The notes below the pieces were generated by a model, which was given only the letters and a program-made list of their open reading frames with translations, had not been told where the DNA came from and did not search any database. The position numbers were made by a program, and so were the translations under genes. From Adineta vaga (taxonomy: Eukaryota > Rotifera), in NCBI GenBank assembly GCA_021613535.1, contig CP075494.1, positions 6,634,001-6,698,000 of the forward strand: 64,000 nt of DNA. Direction: 5' to 3'. Positions 39,129 through 53,400 of the stretch are shown in pieces; position 1 is the stretch's first letter; each line of letters opens with the position of its first letter.

Positions 39129-42100
39129 TCACCAATATGTTGGTGGTTGTCCACCATCAACACTAAGATTTGACGGTGGCGCTTGTAAATCATTAAATTG
39201 AGATGAAAATTGTGGATCATTGGGTGGAAATTGTTGTTGAGGATCAGATACATTTCCAGATGATGCATGATAATGAATTGTACCCGGATGAAATTCACCT
39301 GGCGGTCCATTGGGACCTAGATTTTGAATATTTAACTGTTGAATAGACATCGTTGCAGAAACATAAGTATTATTTATCGATTGTGGTGGAGGAGGCGGAC
39401 GTCCATCATTGCCATGCATGGGATGATGAGAAGGATGCATATGTGGATGCATATGAGAATGATGATGTGGTGGTCCCATAGCAAAATTATCGTCCATCAT
39501 AGGTGAAAAACGCATATGCTGTTGTTGATGACCAGGTGGTAGTGGTCCATGTAATGAATCCATATTATGCATTTTCAGATAATGTGGAGGAGGTAAATGA
39601 TGAAGATGTTGTTGCATTGGATCAGATGATAATTGTGGAGGCGGTAAACCTTTTGATGAACGTGTTGGACCACCATGATGAGACATAAGCATTCCATTTG
39701 GATCCATCGAATGATGTGGCGGCATCATTTTATACATATGTGGATGTGGTGGAGGAAAATTTCCAGGGTGATGTGGATTAAAATGTGGTGGCATACAATC
39801 TGGTGGTCCTAGCATACGATGATGAGGATTCATATTCTAGATAGAAGAAAAAAAAATCATTTATATAAATTTTAAATTTAAGAAAAAAAACAAGCTAAAT
39901 AAACATACTTGAAATTGCATATGTTGTGGTGGCATATTCATGTGATCCATTGATTTCGACATATGTGGTAAATTTGGACTATTCATTGATTGTTTAGATC
40001 CTTGATGACTTGATGAATTATAAGGAGAATTGGATGATTGTAAACTATTTGTCATCTGAAGCATACTACTCAAAGGTGGTGCCATATTTGACGTTGGTGT
40101 TTTTGGATCACTATTCATATCTAATGGTTCGTCTTTGGTTGAATTATTATTTGACATCATTAATGGTGATGATAAATTATTATTATTATTATTTGCTAAT
40201 TTTGATGAACGTGGTGAAGCAGCAGGAACACTTTGTGGTGTCATTCCTTGTGAATGATGTGTAGGTGTTGTTGAACCGGATAGTTGTTGTTGTTGTGATG
40301 GTTGCCCTGATGATAAGACATTAGAATTATTATTTGGCGTTAAATTTGAACGTCCTGATGGTGTCATTGGTTCATCTTTACACGATGAAGATGATCCAGG
40401 TCCACCACTTGCTCCATTACCTGGTCGAAAAGCTCGATTTGCATGTCTAGTAATAATTAATTCTTCACCTTCCATACCTAAAACAAAACAAAGTAACGAG
40501 CAATAAATAACATTTAGTAAAAGATTTTAATCCTACCAAATTCATTATAATCCATTTGAGTTGGTGATGACGTTAGCTGTACTTCACCAATATTACCAGG
40601 TTGTTTTTTATTTGCAGCTGGTAAAGAATCTGGAATGAATTTTTCTGGTTGACCAACTTTATACAGGCGTGGCATTGAGGATGGATCCATTCGAGGTGAA
40701 ATTAATTTACCATTTGGTCCTAAGTTACCGCCTATTGATGTTGTTGCAATTGGTGGTGTTAGTGATGATGGTGATGTTGAACAATATGGTGGTGGATGTC
40801 CACGCATCTGTTGAGCTTTACCTTCGAGATGTTCTATTTGCATTTTATTCCAATCTCTAACGGCTTGTGATTGTGGATGATGTGGAGGTAATGATCCATA
40901 TGGATCGCCAGGACCTGGTCCAAATTGTCCATGAAAACCAGGTGGCATTGGTCCATTCATATAACCGTGTGGTGGTGGTGGACCATTCATATCAAGCATC
41001 ATTCCATCGGATCCTCTCATACCCGGTGGTAACATATGAGGTGGTGGTGGTCCGATTCCCATCATATGGTGTGGTGGACCAACACCGTGTGGACTGTTCA
41101 TCATCATCATTTGTTGTTGATGTGGATCAAGTGGACCACCATTCATTGAAGGTGGCATATTACTAGCAGCTGCAGCTGCAGCGGCATTCGCTTTTCCTCT
41201 TCCACCTCGACCACGTCCGCCAGTAATTTTCGATTTAATTTCTTGTATTTTATCTAGTTGATTCTTTCGATGCTTTATTCGTTCAGGTGTTAAATTTTCA
41301 ATACCATCTGACGGTGATGGACCCATACCTGACATTGGTGGCATTCCACCCATACGCATACCAGGTGGTGGTGGTGAACCATTCATCATCATTGGACCAG
41401 GTGGTAGAAGATGACTTGGTGGAGGTAAACCACCAGGACCGGGCGTTAAACGACCGAATGGCGGTTGTTGTTGATGATAATGTGGATGTGGCCAATTTGG
41501 TGGTGGACCACCACCACCACCACCATTATGAAGTGGCATATGAGGATTATGATGTGGTGGACCAGGCATCATCATTTGCATAGATCGTGGTGAAGGACAT
41601 CCGGGTGGTGGATTCATATGCATTGGTCCGCCAAGTAACGAATTATGATTATTATTTGAAAGAGACTAAAAGAATAATAATAAACTTTATTCATTATCTA
41701 AGAGATTCCAAAGGGATATCTAATCGGTTTCTTATTCTTCTCTTCTTTTTGTTCTACTCAATTACAAACATTTCCCTTGAGTTTTTCAATAATTTAAATA
41801 ACATTTTTTGTTATTTTTATTATTGATTATAAATATATTTATTCGAATGTTAACTTACGGATAAATATTGAGTAGTACTTTGTAATGATTTATGATATTC
41901 AATTATGTTTGGATGTTCATTTTTTAATACCGATTCTGCAGCATCATTAGCTAGTTGTGTTGTAAATACGAATACTTGATTATTTGCTTGTAAAAATGGA
42001 CTATCACTGGTTATTGTATATTGATTTCTTGGTGACATAGACATATATGATGATGGTGGCAAAGATGGTGGATGTTGCTGCTGCTGCTGCTGTTGTTGTT

Positions 42101-42749
42101 GTTGTTGCAAAGATGGTGGTGGTGGAGTTTGTCGTGTGAGTAATGACGAATTTGGTGTCGTATTACCGGTATTCTGAGTTGGTGGGGCAAATTCGTATGA
42201 TCCTGAGCCAATATCATTACCATTTCGAGTTGGTGTCGATGAAGGTGGTGGCCCATTCGATAAAGCTATATAAAATAAATAGTGAAATATAGTTTTTGAG
42301 ATAATTTGACTTACGAGTTCCTGTTCTACTTAATGAGCGTTCTGAATCAATCTGTTCAGTTTTTTGTGGTTTAACAGAAGATGATGATCCAAAATCTACT
42401 GATGAAGGATCAACCAATTCCTCTAATTTGCGTTTATTTGTTTTATTATTTGTTGATCTCGATGAATAGATATCAGAAAATTGATTCATTGGAGAATTTG
42501 ATGGAGGATTTTGTTGATGAGAATCATTGGTATGTAATAACATTGTTGCTGAAGGTAATGTTCCACTGTCCATCCCATTATTAACTAAAAACTAATTAAT
42601 ATACGTATTGTTGAAGAAAAAATATATGTATAAGAAAAAAAAACAAAATAATACATACCAATACTGTCAAGAGACGATGATTCTTGTTCTTGTGTAATAG
42701 TTATTGGAACTGATGCAGCCGACTTCGCTTTTTTAGCGTTGTTTTTCAT
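39129..42749 (-). CDS. BCL9: BCL9/Legless homologue, Wnt/beta-catenin co-activator
   Basis: Scaffold that links beta-catenin to Pygopus in the nuclear Wnt complex. Six exons (42749-42659, 42584-42315, 42265-41859, 41665-40537, 40477-39909, 39836-39129) join in frame to 1057 residues. Most of it is low-complexity Pro/Met/His/Gly/Asn sequence. Three short motifs identify it. The first is HD1-like (VFVFTTQLANDAAESVLKNE, about 215-247), the Pygopus-binding helix region. The second is HD2-like (ENLTPERIKHRKNQLDKIQE, about 379-403), the beta-catenin-binding helix. The third is an HD3-like helix (WNKMQIEHLEGKAQQM, about 528-543) followed by GHPPPY. A short polyglutamine run precedes HD1, and a GRGRGGRGK patch follows HD2. 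An acceptor (AG at 42785-42784) lies 34 nt upstream of the ATG. Conserved order and spacing of HD1-HD2-HD3 make the call firm despite low overall identity. Confidence 0.85.
42074..42108. repeat. CAG/CAA polyglutamine tract in BCL9-like gene
   Basis: Eleven glutamine codons, mixed CAA and CAG on the minus strand, just before the HD1 region of the BCL9-like protein. Confidence 0.85.
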
Positions 42750-43113
42750 TCGTCTAGATCATCTACATTTAATAATATTCGATCTGAAGTAAAAAATAAT
42801 CGCAATAGGAGAATATTTTTTAGATTTTTCTTAATATTTTTTATTCATGTCAAGCAAGTAAAAGTATACACATTCGTGACACGTCCATGTACGTACACCA
42901 TGGGAAGAGAAGGAGGAGAAAAATGTCAAAAAAGAACAAATAATAGGTTGGCTCTCTGTCTCTCCTCTCCTCTCTCTTACGTTCAATCTGCCGTCCGATA
43001 GTACGCTCTCGTTCTCACACACACACGCATACACACACTCTATTCTTCCATTCATCGTACTCGTTTGCCAAACACATCCAACAACTGTTCAAACTGAGAA
43101 GAGAACGAGGAAA

Positions 43114-43148
43114 AGAAGAAGAAGAAGAAGAAGATGATGATGATGATG
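43114..43148. repeat. Adjacent GAA and GAT trinucleotide repeats
   Basis: About six GAA units run directly into about five GAT units in the BCL9-CUL3 intergenic region. Confidence 0.85.
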
Positions 43149-46100
43149 GAGAACGAACGTATATGTGCACGAGTGCGTTGAACATCATTCATGCTTCGAG
43201 CAAGTCACACGAACAGTAAAAAAGAAAAAGTAGCAGCTTTGCCGGTCTACTATCACGTGAAAGGCGAACTAGAATAATAACAACAATAACAGATGCGTAA
43301 AAAACAACATTTCTACTATAGCTCACTGTGCTCGTTCCCGTTTGCACACTGAAATGTCTCTATTTTTTCTTTGGTTTTTCTCTTTTATCGTTCTTGTCGC
43401 TTCTTTCTTTACCCAGACAAAGAACCGATAGTGTAGTACCGAACGTGAAAGAGCAAAAGATGGAAAACATTTTGCTTCTTCTTTTTCTTCTTCGTCTTCT
43501 TGTTCTTGTTCTTCTTCTTCTTCTTCTCCATTCTCATCATGAAGCTTCTTTTTTTCTAGAGTAGCAGAAGCAGTACTACTGACACTCCTGCAGTATAATC
43601 AAATGAAACAAAGAAAAGAAGAAGAAGAGAAAAAAGAAAGGCAGAAAGAAAGAAAAAATCCATACTAGCACACCATAGTAAAACAGGCATCATTGTATAT
43701 AGTTTCATTTTTTTTAAATGAATAGATGTATCAAGGTGTGAAAAGTCTAGTGTTGGATGACTGACTAGCTGTTTTACAGCAAAGAAGAAAAAAAGAAAGA
43801 AAGAAAGAGTTTCTTTTCTTTAATAACATGTTCATTTCCGAATATGCATCTTACGCTTGTGTTCGCAATGCATGCATGCATGAAACGACAATGAGATACC
43901 GACATACTCCCTAAGGTGTGTAGCAGAAAACGGGAGAAAGAAATATAGTGAGCATAGTTGACCAAGCAAGAGCACTTTGTCGATATATATATATCATGAT
44001 TCAAACATAGAAGAAAAAAAACGGAGGAAAAAACGTTCCCCTCAAGGGACAAGACAACTACGACAATGGAGTCGACTTGTTCAAGTATCAGATATAGTGG
44101 ACAAGAAAAGTAGATGAAGTAGGCGTCATCGAACAATGTGATGAATTAGAAGTTAAAATTAATATACAAACATTATTTGATACATCCTATATATAGAAAC
44201 AAGACGATGATCATCATCATCTTGTGAAATATCTATCCATCCATCCATCTATCTATCTACGTTATGAGAACGAGTAGAAGAAATCCGATACGATTACTTG
44301 TATGTAAACAGAACGATAGATAATGTTGCGGTACTAGTCTGACCTGTTCTGTCAAGAATATAACTTTTTTTCGTCTTCTTTCTCTTCTATGAATGAATAT
44401 GAAAAAAAACTTATGTGCACATATATACATATATATACATATATTTGTTCTCATTTAGACTTTTTTCTCCCTGTCTTTTCATTCATACATTCATAAACAA
44501 GAAAGAAATTGTCTCTCACCCAACGAATAAACAGCAACGTAGTTCAAACAATGTTGATGACAGAAGAAGAAAAAAAAACTGCCTTACACACATACACACA
44601 TACGTACACGGACAGAAAAAAAAGGAAAAAAAAGAAGAAGAAAAAAGGGTGATGTGTTAATAATACGTAGAATTTTTTGCTGCCACGGTGTGTTCGTTTC
44701 AACAAAAGAATAAGAGAAGAGATCGAGAAGGAGTTGAGAGCATATGAGAAAAGAAAAGAAAAAGAAAGCAAGAGAGAGACCTATTACATCGAGAAGAAAA
44801 CAAACAGGCAGCATGCCACTATTTGTCAAAGCTCGCGTAATAAAAGCGACATATTAAAATGTAAAGTAAAAAGAAAACATCAGAAACTAATAACTCAATT
44901 TTTGTCTTCAGAATTTTCTGTTCAATACTTTGTGATCTATTTGACTGTTTCCAACTACAGCGATTGACTAGTGTTGTTTTTCTTTTCTTAAAATCTTTAC
45001 ATCAATACTCACTGTTCAGAGTTATCATTATCATCGTCGCGTAATGTATTTTCTTCGAGAAAACGAGAAGAAGAAGAACAAGAACAAGAAGAGAAGGCAG
45101 TAACGACCAGGACGACGACGACAGAAGAGCAGAAGAAGAGAAAAGAGACACCTTCTTCATATGTATTATGCTTCACTGATTTCGAACAAATGACGTCGAT
45201 AGGTAGACATGCAGAGACGTATAGTCAAATGACACTGGTAAAAAGTTACTGTCAATACTTTTAATATTATTCTGGTTTTTCAGTATTGATATAGTAATAT
45301 TAAATAAATCATTATTGACTCGAAAGAGATCGAATGCGTTTCTAATTCTAATAAGAAACTATCTGTATATTAATTTGCAATAGATTATGAACAAAAGAAG
45401 AAGCTAAGACAAGTTTATTGACTTTTCTTTTAATAAGAGAACTGATGACGCCAACAACCTTGAGGGATAGAGAGCGAGACCACGCATTTCCACTCTGCAC
45501 ACTTGACTCTTCCTTTTTTTTCTCATGAGAATAGTTCGATGCGAATGATAGGGTCTTGAACTTATCATCTCTCGTTTCTTCTCTTTTCTCATCTTCTTTT
45601 TTTAGTGACATGATTTTTCTGTGACGACAGACAGTTTTCTTTTTTTTTCTTCTCGTCCCATTTTCTTTAAGCGCCCACTTACGCTTCTCTACCATTATTC
45701 TCTTCTTTCCTTTTTTTTCGCTTACATTTGATTTCTACAGGTTATATTTTTCACAGTTAAATCCAGCAAAAAAATATTATTAAACTGATCGAAATCGTAA
45801 AAAAACAATATCATCGACAATAAAAATGACATGTAATAGATCTATGAAAGAAGAAAAAAAAACATTTATACACTTAATAGACAAGCAATTCGTTTATTAA
45901 TCAACCGACCATGACACTTGTTTGAATATAAAATATATATGTTAAAGAGTAATAAACAAGAAGACAATCATACATATATTTTCATTATAAAGAAAAATAA
46001 CTTACAAAATCTTTCGTCTAATCGATTAAATTTCACTTATTCATAAATATGACATTATCTTCATAATGTATCTCGTATAATCTAAACGAGCTTTTAAGTA

Positions 46101-46552
46101 TCTCTAATAAAATAATGGCAAATATTAATTAGTTGCGACAGATGATTGTAATCTAATATACAAATATCTCTATTAACATTATCGGTACATATGTGCAGTT
46201 TGTTTGTCTTAGTTAATTTATTTCAATCATCGATAAGCAAAAAATTGAAAATATTCATATACGTCGTACGAACATACTCGTAACTAGTAGAAATACTTGA
46301 AATAACGAGATTCTTTAAACTGAATGTATGTACTCCTGTAGAGTTTCAAGGTTGAACGTGCTTTTGAGACTATTATTCGTTGTCTTTGATTTAAACAAAT
46401 GTAACGTATAGGAAGCGAAAGAGGAGCTTGAAAAAATTTCTTACACGTACGAAATCTATTTAGTTTCAATATTATAGATAATAAATTTCCTAAAACTACA
46501 TTCAGATATCATTTTTGCTTGATTAATATAAAGCCTTAACAATCAAATGCGT

Positions 46553-46586
46553 CACTCACTCACTCACTCACTCACTCACTCACTCA
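46553..46586. repeat. CACT tetranucleotide array
   Basis: About eight perfect CACT units about 0.85 kb upstream of the cullin-3 start codon. Confidence 0.9.
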
Positions 46587-47428
46587 AAGTCAGTCATTCT
46601 TGTAATGAACTCAGTAGGAACACACATGGAAAAGGCTTCATTAAAACTACAAAGATTTCAGTTTTTTTCAAACCAACATTTTCACTTACTTGTGCTAAAG
46701 GTAAAGTATGTTTCCAAAATGCAAATACTGATTCGTTTGTCAAATATAACAATTTGTTTTTTATTGTTGATATTCTTCTTCTGATTCTGAATCTTAAAAC
46801 ATGAACAAAAGATTGTCTATATTATTGGTTCATAATAAACAATCAATCGAATCTAAAAATGAATACTAATGACATCTAGAGAATAAAATTTGCTTTTATT
46901 TTTATAAAAATAATATTTCTTTCTAGATAATAGATTTTCAAATTAAATTCAAGAAAAATAAGGATTAAATCAAAAGATATTACTAATTAATCATTGGCTA
47001 AAAATTTACCATAGGAAAAAATCAATTTTCTTTCGTCTATCGATCAGCATCAATATCAGGAGTCTTACGACATTGAAAAAAAAACAATCAAGTTTATATT
47101 TGACGCGCTGAAACTTTTTATTCATATTCCATGTACACAAATGATAATGACTTGTTTCTAAATATCAAAACATAAAAAAATATATATCGATTTTGTACGT
47201 AAATAGACGAATTCTCTCCTCGAAATAGCTGTCTTTTTGTTTAGACTGTGCAAAACTGCATAGTTTCTTGTCGATAGGGTAAGTCTATTTAAATAAATAT
47301 GTTAGTAACTCTACTGAAACATCAGTATGTACGGAAAAAAAGAACGATTTCGACTTTTTCAAGATGAAAATTAAATAAATAATTAATTCTATTCTTTCTT
47401 TTTTCTTCTTCTAGTAATTCATTAGACT

Positions 47429-50400
47429 ATGAATAAAGCATCCATCAAAGTAGACGATCCAAATAAAAGAATGCGTATTCGTCAATTCTTTGTATGTGTT
47501 AATTTATGTAAAATTTTCATTCTTATAATTCTTTATTTAGTCGTCTGTCGACGATCGCTATGTTAATGGTATTTGGACTACTTCATTGAAAACAGCGATA
47601 CAAGAGATTCAAAAAAAGAATAATAGTGGTTTAAGTTTTGAAGAACTCTATCGTAATGCATATACAATGGTGCTACATAAACATGGAGAAAAATTGTACA
47701 CAGGTACACGTGATGTTGTTACTGAACATCTTGTACAGAAAGTAAAAACGTTTTATGGATTATTTTCATTTTTTAATTGAGAAATTCAAATTTTTAGGTT
47801 CGACAAGATGTAGTTGATTCATTGAATAATAATTTTTTAATGACATTAAATTCTGCATGGAATGATCATCGAACAGCTATGGTTATGATACGTGATATTC
47901 TCATGTACATGGATCGAGTTTATGTTAGTAGTCAAAAACTTGAACCTGTATATAATTTGGGCTTGATTTTATTTCGTGATAATGTTGTTCGTTATGCACC
48001 TATACGTGATCATTTAAGACAAACATTACTTGATATGGTAGCAAAAGAAAGACGTGGAGAAGTTGTTGAAAAGTAAGTGAATCTTTCTTTCTTTTTCTCT
48101 TCCCATGACGAACATTTCGCTTTTTCTCTTATCTACATGTTTTATTTAACTAAAATAGCTTATAACAGAAAAGTATTGAAAAAATTAAAACTAGTGAGAA
48201 TTGTCCTTGATTCATTCGATTGTATTTACATTCAATTTCGACTTCACGCAATACTGGACATTTATTTTCTCCATATAAACTACTTAATTTTTCGGTCTTA
48301 TGCGCACATGTTCCATTTATAATACGAAATGCGCCAGCATCAACAATACTTCGTTGTATTTTACAATTGAAATTATAGAAATTTTTCGATTGTTCAGCAT
48401 AATAATTTTCAATAACAACAAGTATTAGATTTGTTTTAACTAACGGTGTTACATAATATTGTCCACTCATGCATGGTCCATTCACTTCACCAATAATTAA
48501 TTCTGACCATTTTAATTTCGATTCTTGTATTCTATATCGTACTTCATCCTGTATACAACCGTATTCATTTGCAAATTGTGGAATAGGTCCTTTATTTTTA
48601 TATTTATTATCTAATTCTTCAGGATTTGCTGGTATACCTTTTAATGTAACTCTTGCAGATGGTTTTGTTACATGACATGTTCCTTGAAATGTAATTGTTT
48701 CAACTCGCTGAAATAATTGATGTTTATAAATTAAATCAGCCATAACTTCTCCTTCTTTATGACCGAGTGTTAATTGATTGTAACGATTTTCATGTATCGA
48801 TGGTATATGAACAAAATCTGGATCAACAATTAAATAACCACCATGATCGACGAGATAACAACGCGTTGAACATTCTTTCGATTTATTTGATGGACAAGGA
48901 TATTTGGAATCACATGAACGACGACCATCGGATGCTACCATACGTTTCATAATTTCAGAATGAAACGAATCATATCGTATATCAGTACCTGTAACACCAA
49001 TAATACGTTCAGTTGCACAACGTAATTGTTTATGTTCAGGTCCAGGAGCTGCATTTTGATAACAATAACCAGATAAACATTCAGCGCCACTTGAACATGG
49101 ACACCCACCAGGAAATTTTCGTCCCGAAGAACGACCTTCTCTTGCTTTTTCCTGACATGTTTCATTTGATATCGATGGCATACCTTAATAGAAGAAAGAA
49201 AAATGATAAATTTAACTATTTCTAATCTATCTATCTATCTTACCTTCAAACAGAACTTGAGCAATTGTAATCACTTTTCCACCTCCACTTATATCTAAAT
49301 ATGGTAATGATGCTGTCGTTCGATCTTGAAGTGCAACAGCTCGTTTATACCATCCACGTGTTGTATGATCATAATCTCGCACTGATCGATGTGCTGGATA
49401 TGTTCGAAAAACCCCAGTTCTCATACCAACATATGTCCAAATAATATCTTTTGTTAATTCAGGTGATCGTGCTCGCCAAACTCGTTCAATTGGTTGAGAT
49501 ATTAATACATAAGCACGAGTATTTTCATGAAAAATAGCTTTCTTTTCGTCACAACCTTGATCATTTTCACTTGGATCTCCACGTTGATTTATATAGATAT
49601 GTGCATTAATTGTTTTTTGTGCTAAATCATCATTATAAAAATATTCACTTGGATCACAATAGACACGAGGTGCAAGCATTATCGATGAATATAAATAGCT
49701 AACACGTACATCTTTATATTTTGGATCATTGATTTTTACTTGCATATGTTCGAATTTTCCTGGTAAAACTTCTCGAGCTCTACTACTATTATATTCAATA
49801 AGAAGATTAAAGAAACTTTCTTCATAAGTTGATAAATCTTTTGGTTGTCGAACTTCACGAAATTTCTCATCAGATGCACCTAGACTAAATGCAAATATAT
49901 AATCCGTATTTTCAATTGGAGCCCAGTTATATGTTCCAATACCTGAACAAAAAAAAACATTGAATAGAATAATTGAACTATTGAAAACTATTTTATACCA
50001 AATCCTCGTCGCATTGTTGATCGATATGCATTTGTTAATCGTGCAGAACCTTTTCTACCTTCAAGCATTGATGGTAGAATCTCCGTTAGAAATTCTTCAG
50101 GTTGATTATTTGACATTTCCAATTGTTTAATATGTGTAGAAATAGGATCTTCAATTGGAATTTTTGCTGATTTCAAACCTGGATGTATAATTGCATCACC
50201 ATCTTGTCGATTGATAAGAAAACCATAAACACTTCCCCAACTTTTACTTGTTATAACATGTTCAATATCATCTAATGTCACATCAACACCAGCAACACCT
50301 ATTAAACGTCCATCAATATTTGATGTAACTGGTATTGCATAAGTTAACATTATTCCTAGACCCCATTGGTCAATATATTGAGATGTCCAACTACCTGTCG

Positions 50401-53400
50401 TAGTTACGGACGCTTTTGATAAATAATCAAAATAATTAAACATTTTATTAATTAAATTTTCTCCATCATTTAAAATTGCAAAATGACCATCATTTTCACA
50501 GGCTATTTCAAATGAAAGTTATCGAAGAAGAGGAAATCATTAGATAGATTTGTCTTACCTAATTTTCCCGGAAATATTTGTCCATTATCTTTAACAAGAT
50601 AACTAAATATTCTTGCACGTTGATGAAATTGTTGTCGTTGTTTAACTTGTGTCCAATATCGTGTCCAATTATATTTACAAATTGGTCCTGGTACATAACC
50701 ACTTCGTGTATATTGTCCAGCACCACATCGTACTCTTTCACCATCGGTATCTTGTCCATCAGTAATGAAAACTAAAATCGATTGACAACCAGTTCTTGGT
50801 TCTCGTTGAAATAAATCAAATGCTGTATCGAATGCAGTTTCAAATTCTGATGTACCGCCTGGTTTTAATTCAGATAATTTCTCTTTTAAATCTCGTTTAT
50901 ATGCTAATGTTGCTTTAACCATCTTGTCTTGTTCACAACTCAATACTTTTGTTTTATAAATATGCCATTTACCAATATCATTCCAATGCGATTCATGTGC
51001 ACATATAACATTAACATAATCTTGTCGTGTTAAAGTATTGATAATAACTGTTGCAACAGATCTTGCAATAGCAAATTTACCATTTGATGCCATTGATTCA
51101 CTACAATCAATAATAATAATGACATCTTTTGGTCCACTCGTTGTACCAATATACCACGGACGAACACGTGGATCATAATCATTATAAAATCCCGCAAAAT
51201 TTTGATCCCATTCTCGACCAGGATATAAACGTATAAGACCAACTTTTGAACCAAAATATTGCCAACGTATGGCAGGATCTTTTTCTCGATTTTGTACGAA
51301 TGTTTTTTCAAGTCCATGTGTCCATTCAACAGTCCAAATTGATTCCACATTATTTCGAGGAATTTCATCACTAATTTTCACAACGCTATGTTCAAGACTT
51401 ACGCTGCGTTTAAAATGTGGATGAAATGTCATATTTTGTGGTAAACGTAATGGTATATCTGCATCTTTATATGTATCATTATCTACATGAAGTAATTGTT
51501 TATGTTGGGTTAAACCAAGTGATCCGTTGGATCTACGCCATAATGTATGACTAGTTGAATTGTTTGTTAAAGAATCTAAATAAGCTTTTTCACGTAGAAG
51601 ATACAATGAATCATGTAATTCTCGTGCATGCTTAGCAATCTCATTAGCAGCATCTTGTTTATTTCTGAAATATTTATCAAGTATCGGTTTCATTTCATCT
51701 AATAATTTATCGCCATATTTCGTTTCTTCTTTATATTCAGCTAAATCAAAATATTCTTGCGTTTTTTCTCGATGCATACTATCCGATGCTAATTTAAGAA
51801 TATAATTTTGAATTAATAAAGCCCAATTTTGAACATCACCAGTTAATGTTGCATGGACAGAACATTCATTTGTATAACAATATTGACCATTAATAGACTT
51901 AAATGTCAAAATCAGTAATAGAAAATAATGAAGAAATATTGTCATTCTCGGGCTTTTTTTTCTCATGCGTGAATATGTTCCCTATAGAAATAAGATTTAT
52001 GTGTTGAACGACGACGCTTGTTAACAAGCTTATTTTTTTCCGATCGTTTGTTCGAGAGGAAACAAAGAAAAAAGGAAAAGACAAACGGAGAAATGGAAAC
52101 GTCTTTTTTTTTGTGCTTTTTCCTTTTTTCTTTTTTCAATCGCTGTTGTCTCTTAACGCAATGATAGTTAATAGAATGAGACAAGGAAAGAAAACCAACA
52201 AGTGAACAATATGCATTGATGGGCACGTTTGATTGCAGAAAGAAATGCCTCCAAGCTAAACTATTGACTTGTACAACCGAAAAAAAATTCTAATATTATG
52301 TTTGTTTCTAGGAGTGCGGTGAAAAATGCCTGTCAGATGTTAATGAATCTAGGAATTGATAATCGTTCAGTTTATGCTGAAGATTTTGAAACACCATTTT
52401 TACAACAATCAGCAGAATTCTATCGTGTATGATCAAAAATATTCTTGGCTTTTTTCTCGAATTGAACTAAATTGTGGCCTTATCTTTTTTTTTGCAGCTT
52501 GAAAGTCAAAAATTATTAGCAGAAAATAGTGCATCTGTATATATACGAAAAGTAGCAGTACGTATCAATGAAGAAGCTGAACGTGCAGTACATTATCTCG
52601 ATAAATCAACTGAAGAACGAATCATTCGAGTATTAGAAGGTATATGAAATCAAAAAAGACAATAGAATTGTATTTGTCAATGTTTCTTTTGTCTGATTTA
52701 TTTAGAGGAATTAATTACAAAACATATAAAAACAATAGTTGAAATGGAAAATTCAGGCGTCTATCATATGCTCAAATTTAATAAATGCGATGATCTTGCC
52801 ACGATGTATAGATTATTTGAGCGTGTACCAAATGGACATTTAACAATCGCTGATTGTATGAGTAGCTATCTTCGTGAACAAGGACGTGCACTAGTCGCAG
52901 ATAATACAGATGATGGAAAAAATGCTATTACTTATGTTCAAGTAAGAAAACAATTTTTTGATCTTTAGGATATAAGTCTGATGATGAGAAATTTGCATTC
53001 ACAGTTTTTATCGATCGATCAATTGAATTGATATCTAATAATGACGAAATTGTATATTTTTTTTTAGAATTTACTCGATTTAAAAGATACATTTGATCAT
53101 TTTCTCAAAAATGCTTTCAACGAAGATAAAGTTTGTATTCATTTGTTTCTATAATATTCCATAATAATATTAGCGAACTTTTATATTTAGACATTTAAAA
53201 AACGAATCAATTCTGATTTTGAATTTTTCATTAATTTAAATCAACGTAGTCCAGAGTATTTATCATTATTTATAGATGATAAATTAAAAAAAGGTGCAAA
53301 AGATGTATGTAGATAAGTTTTCAATTTGATTTGAATTGATAATGATTTTCTTTTCCTTAGCTTGGTGATCAAGAAGTTGAAGTTGTATTAGATAAAGCAA

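Larger units (their letters stand above)
42786..47412. other. 4.6 kb low-complexity divergent intergenic region between BCL9 and CUL3
   Basis: Upstream DNA shared by BCL9 (-) and CUL3 (+). It is dominated by GA-rich and CT-rich tracts with clear strand asymmetry over about 43.0-45.7 kb. It includes GAA and GAT trinucleotide runs (43114-43148), a CATG run near 43870, TATA/CATA runs near 44420 and a CACT array (46553-46586). Several open frames here are translations of these tracts and are not called as genes. No RNA gene was recognised. Confidence 0.5.

Noticed and set aside
40010-41583. Several + strand open frames antisense to the BCL9-like gene
   Set aside because: Antisense shadows of its Pro/His/Met-rich exons; the minus-strand reading joins across six exons in frame with HD motifs.
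44415-44967. Overlapping lysine/arginine-rich and phenylalanine-rich open frames on both strands
   Set aside because: Mirror translations of GA/CT tracts; no conserved motif.
45348-45695. 115-residue Lys/Glu-rich open frame on the minus strand
   Set aside because: Composition matches the local AG-rich DNA; no domain, no splice pattern.
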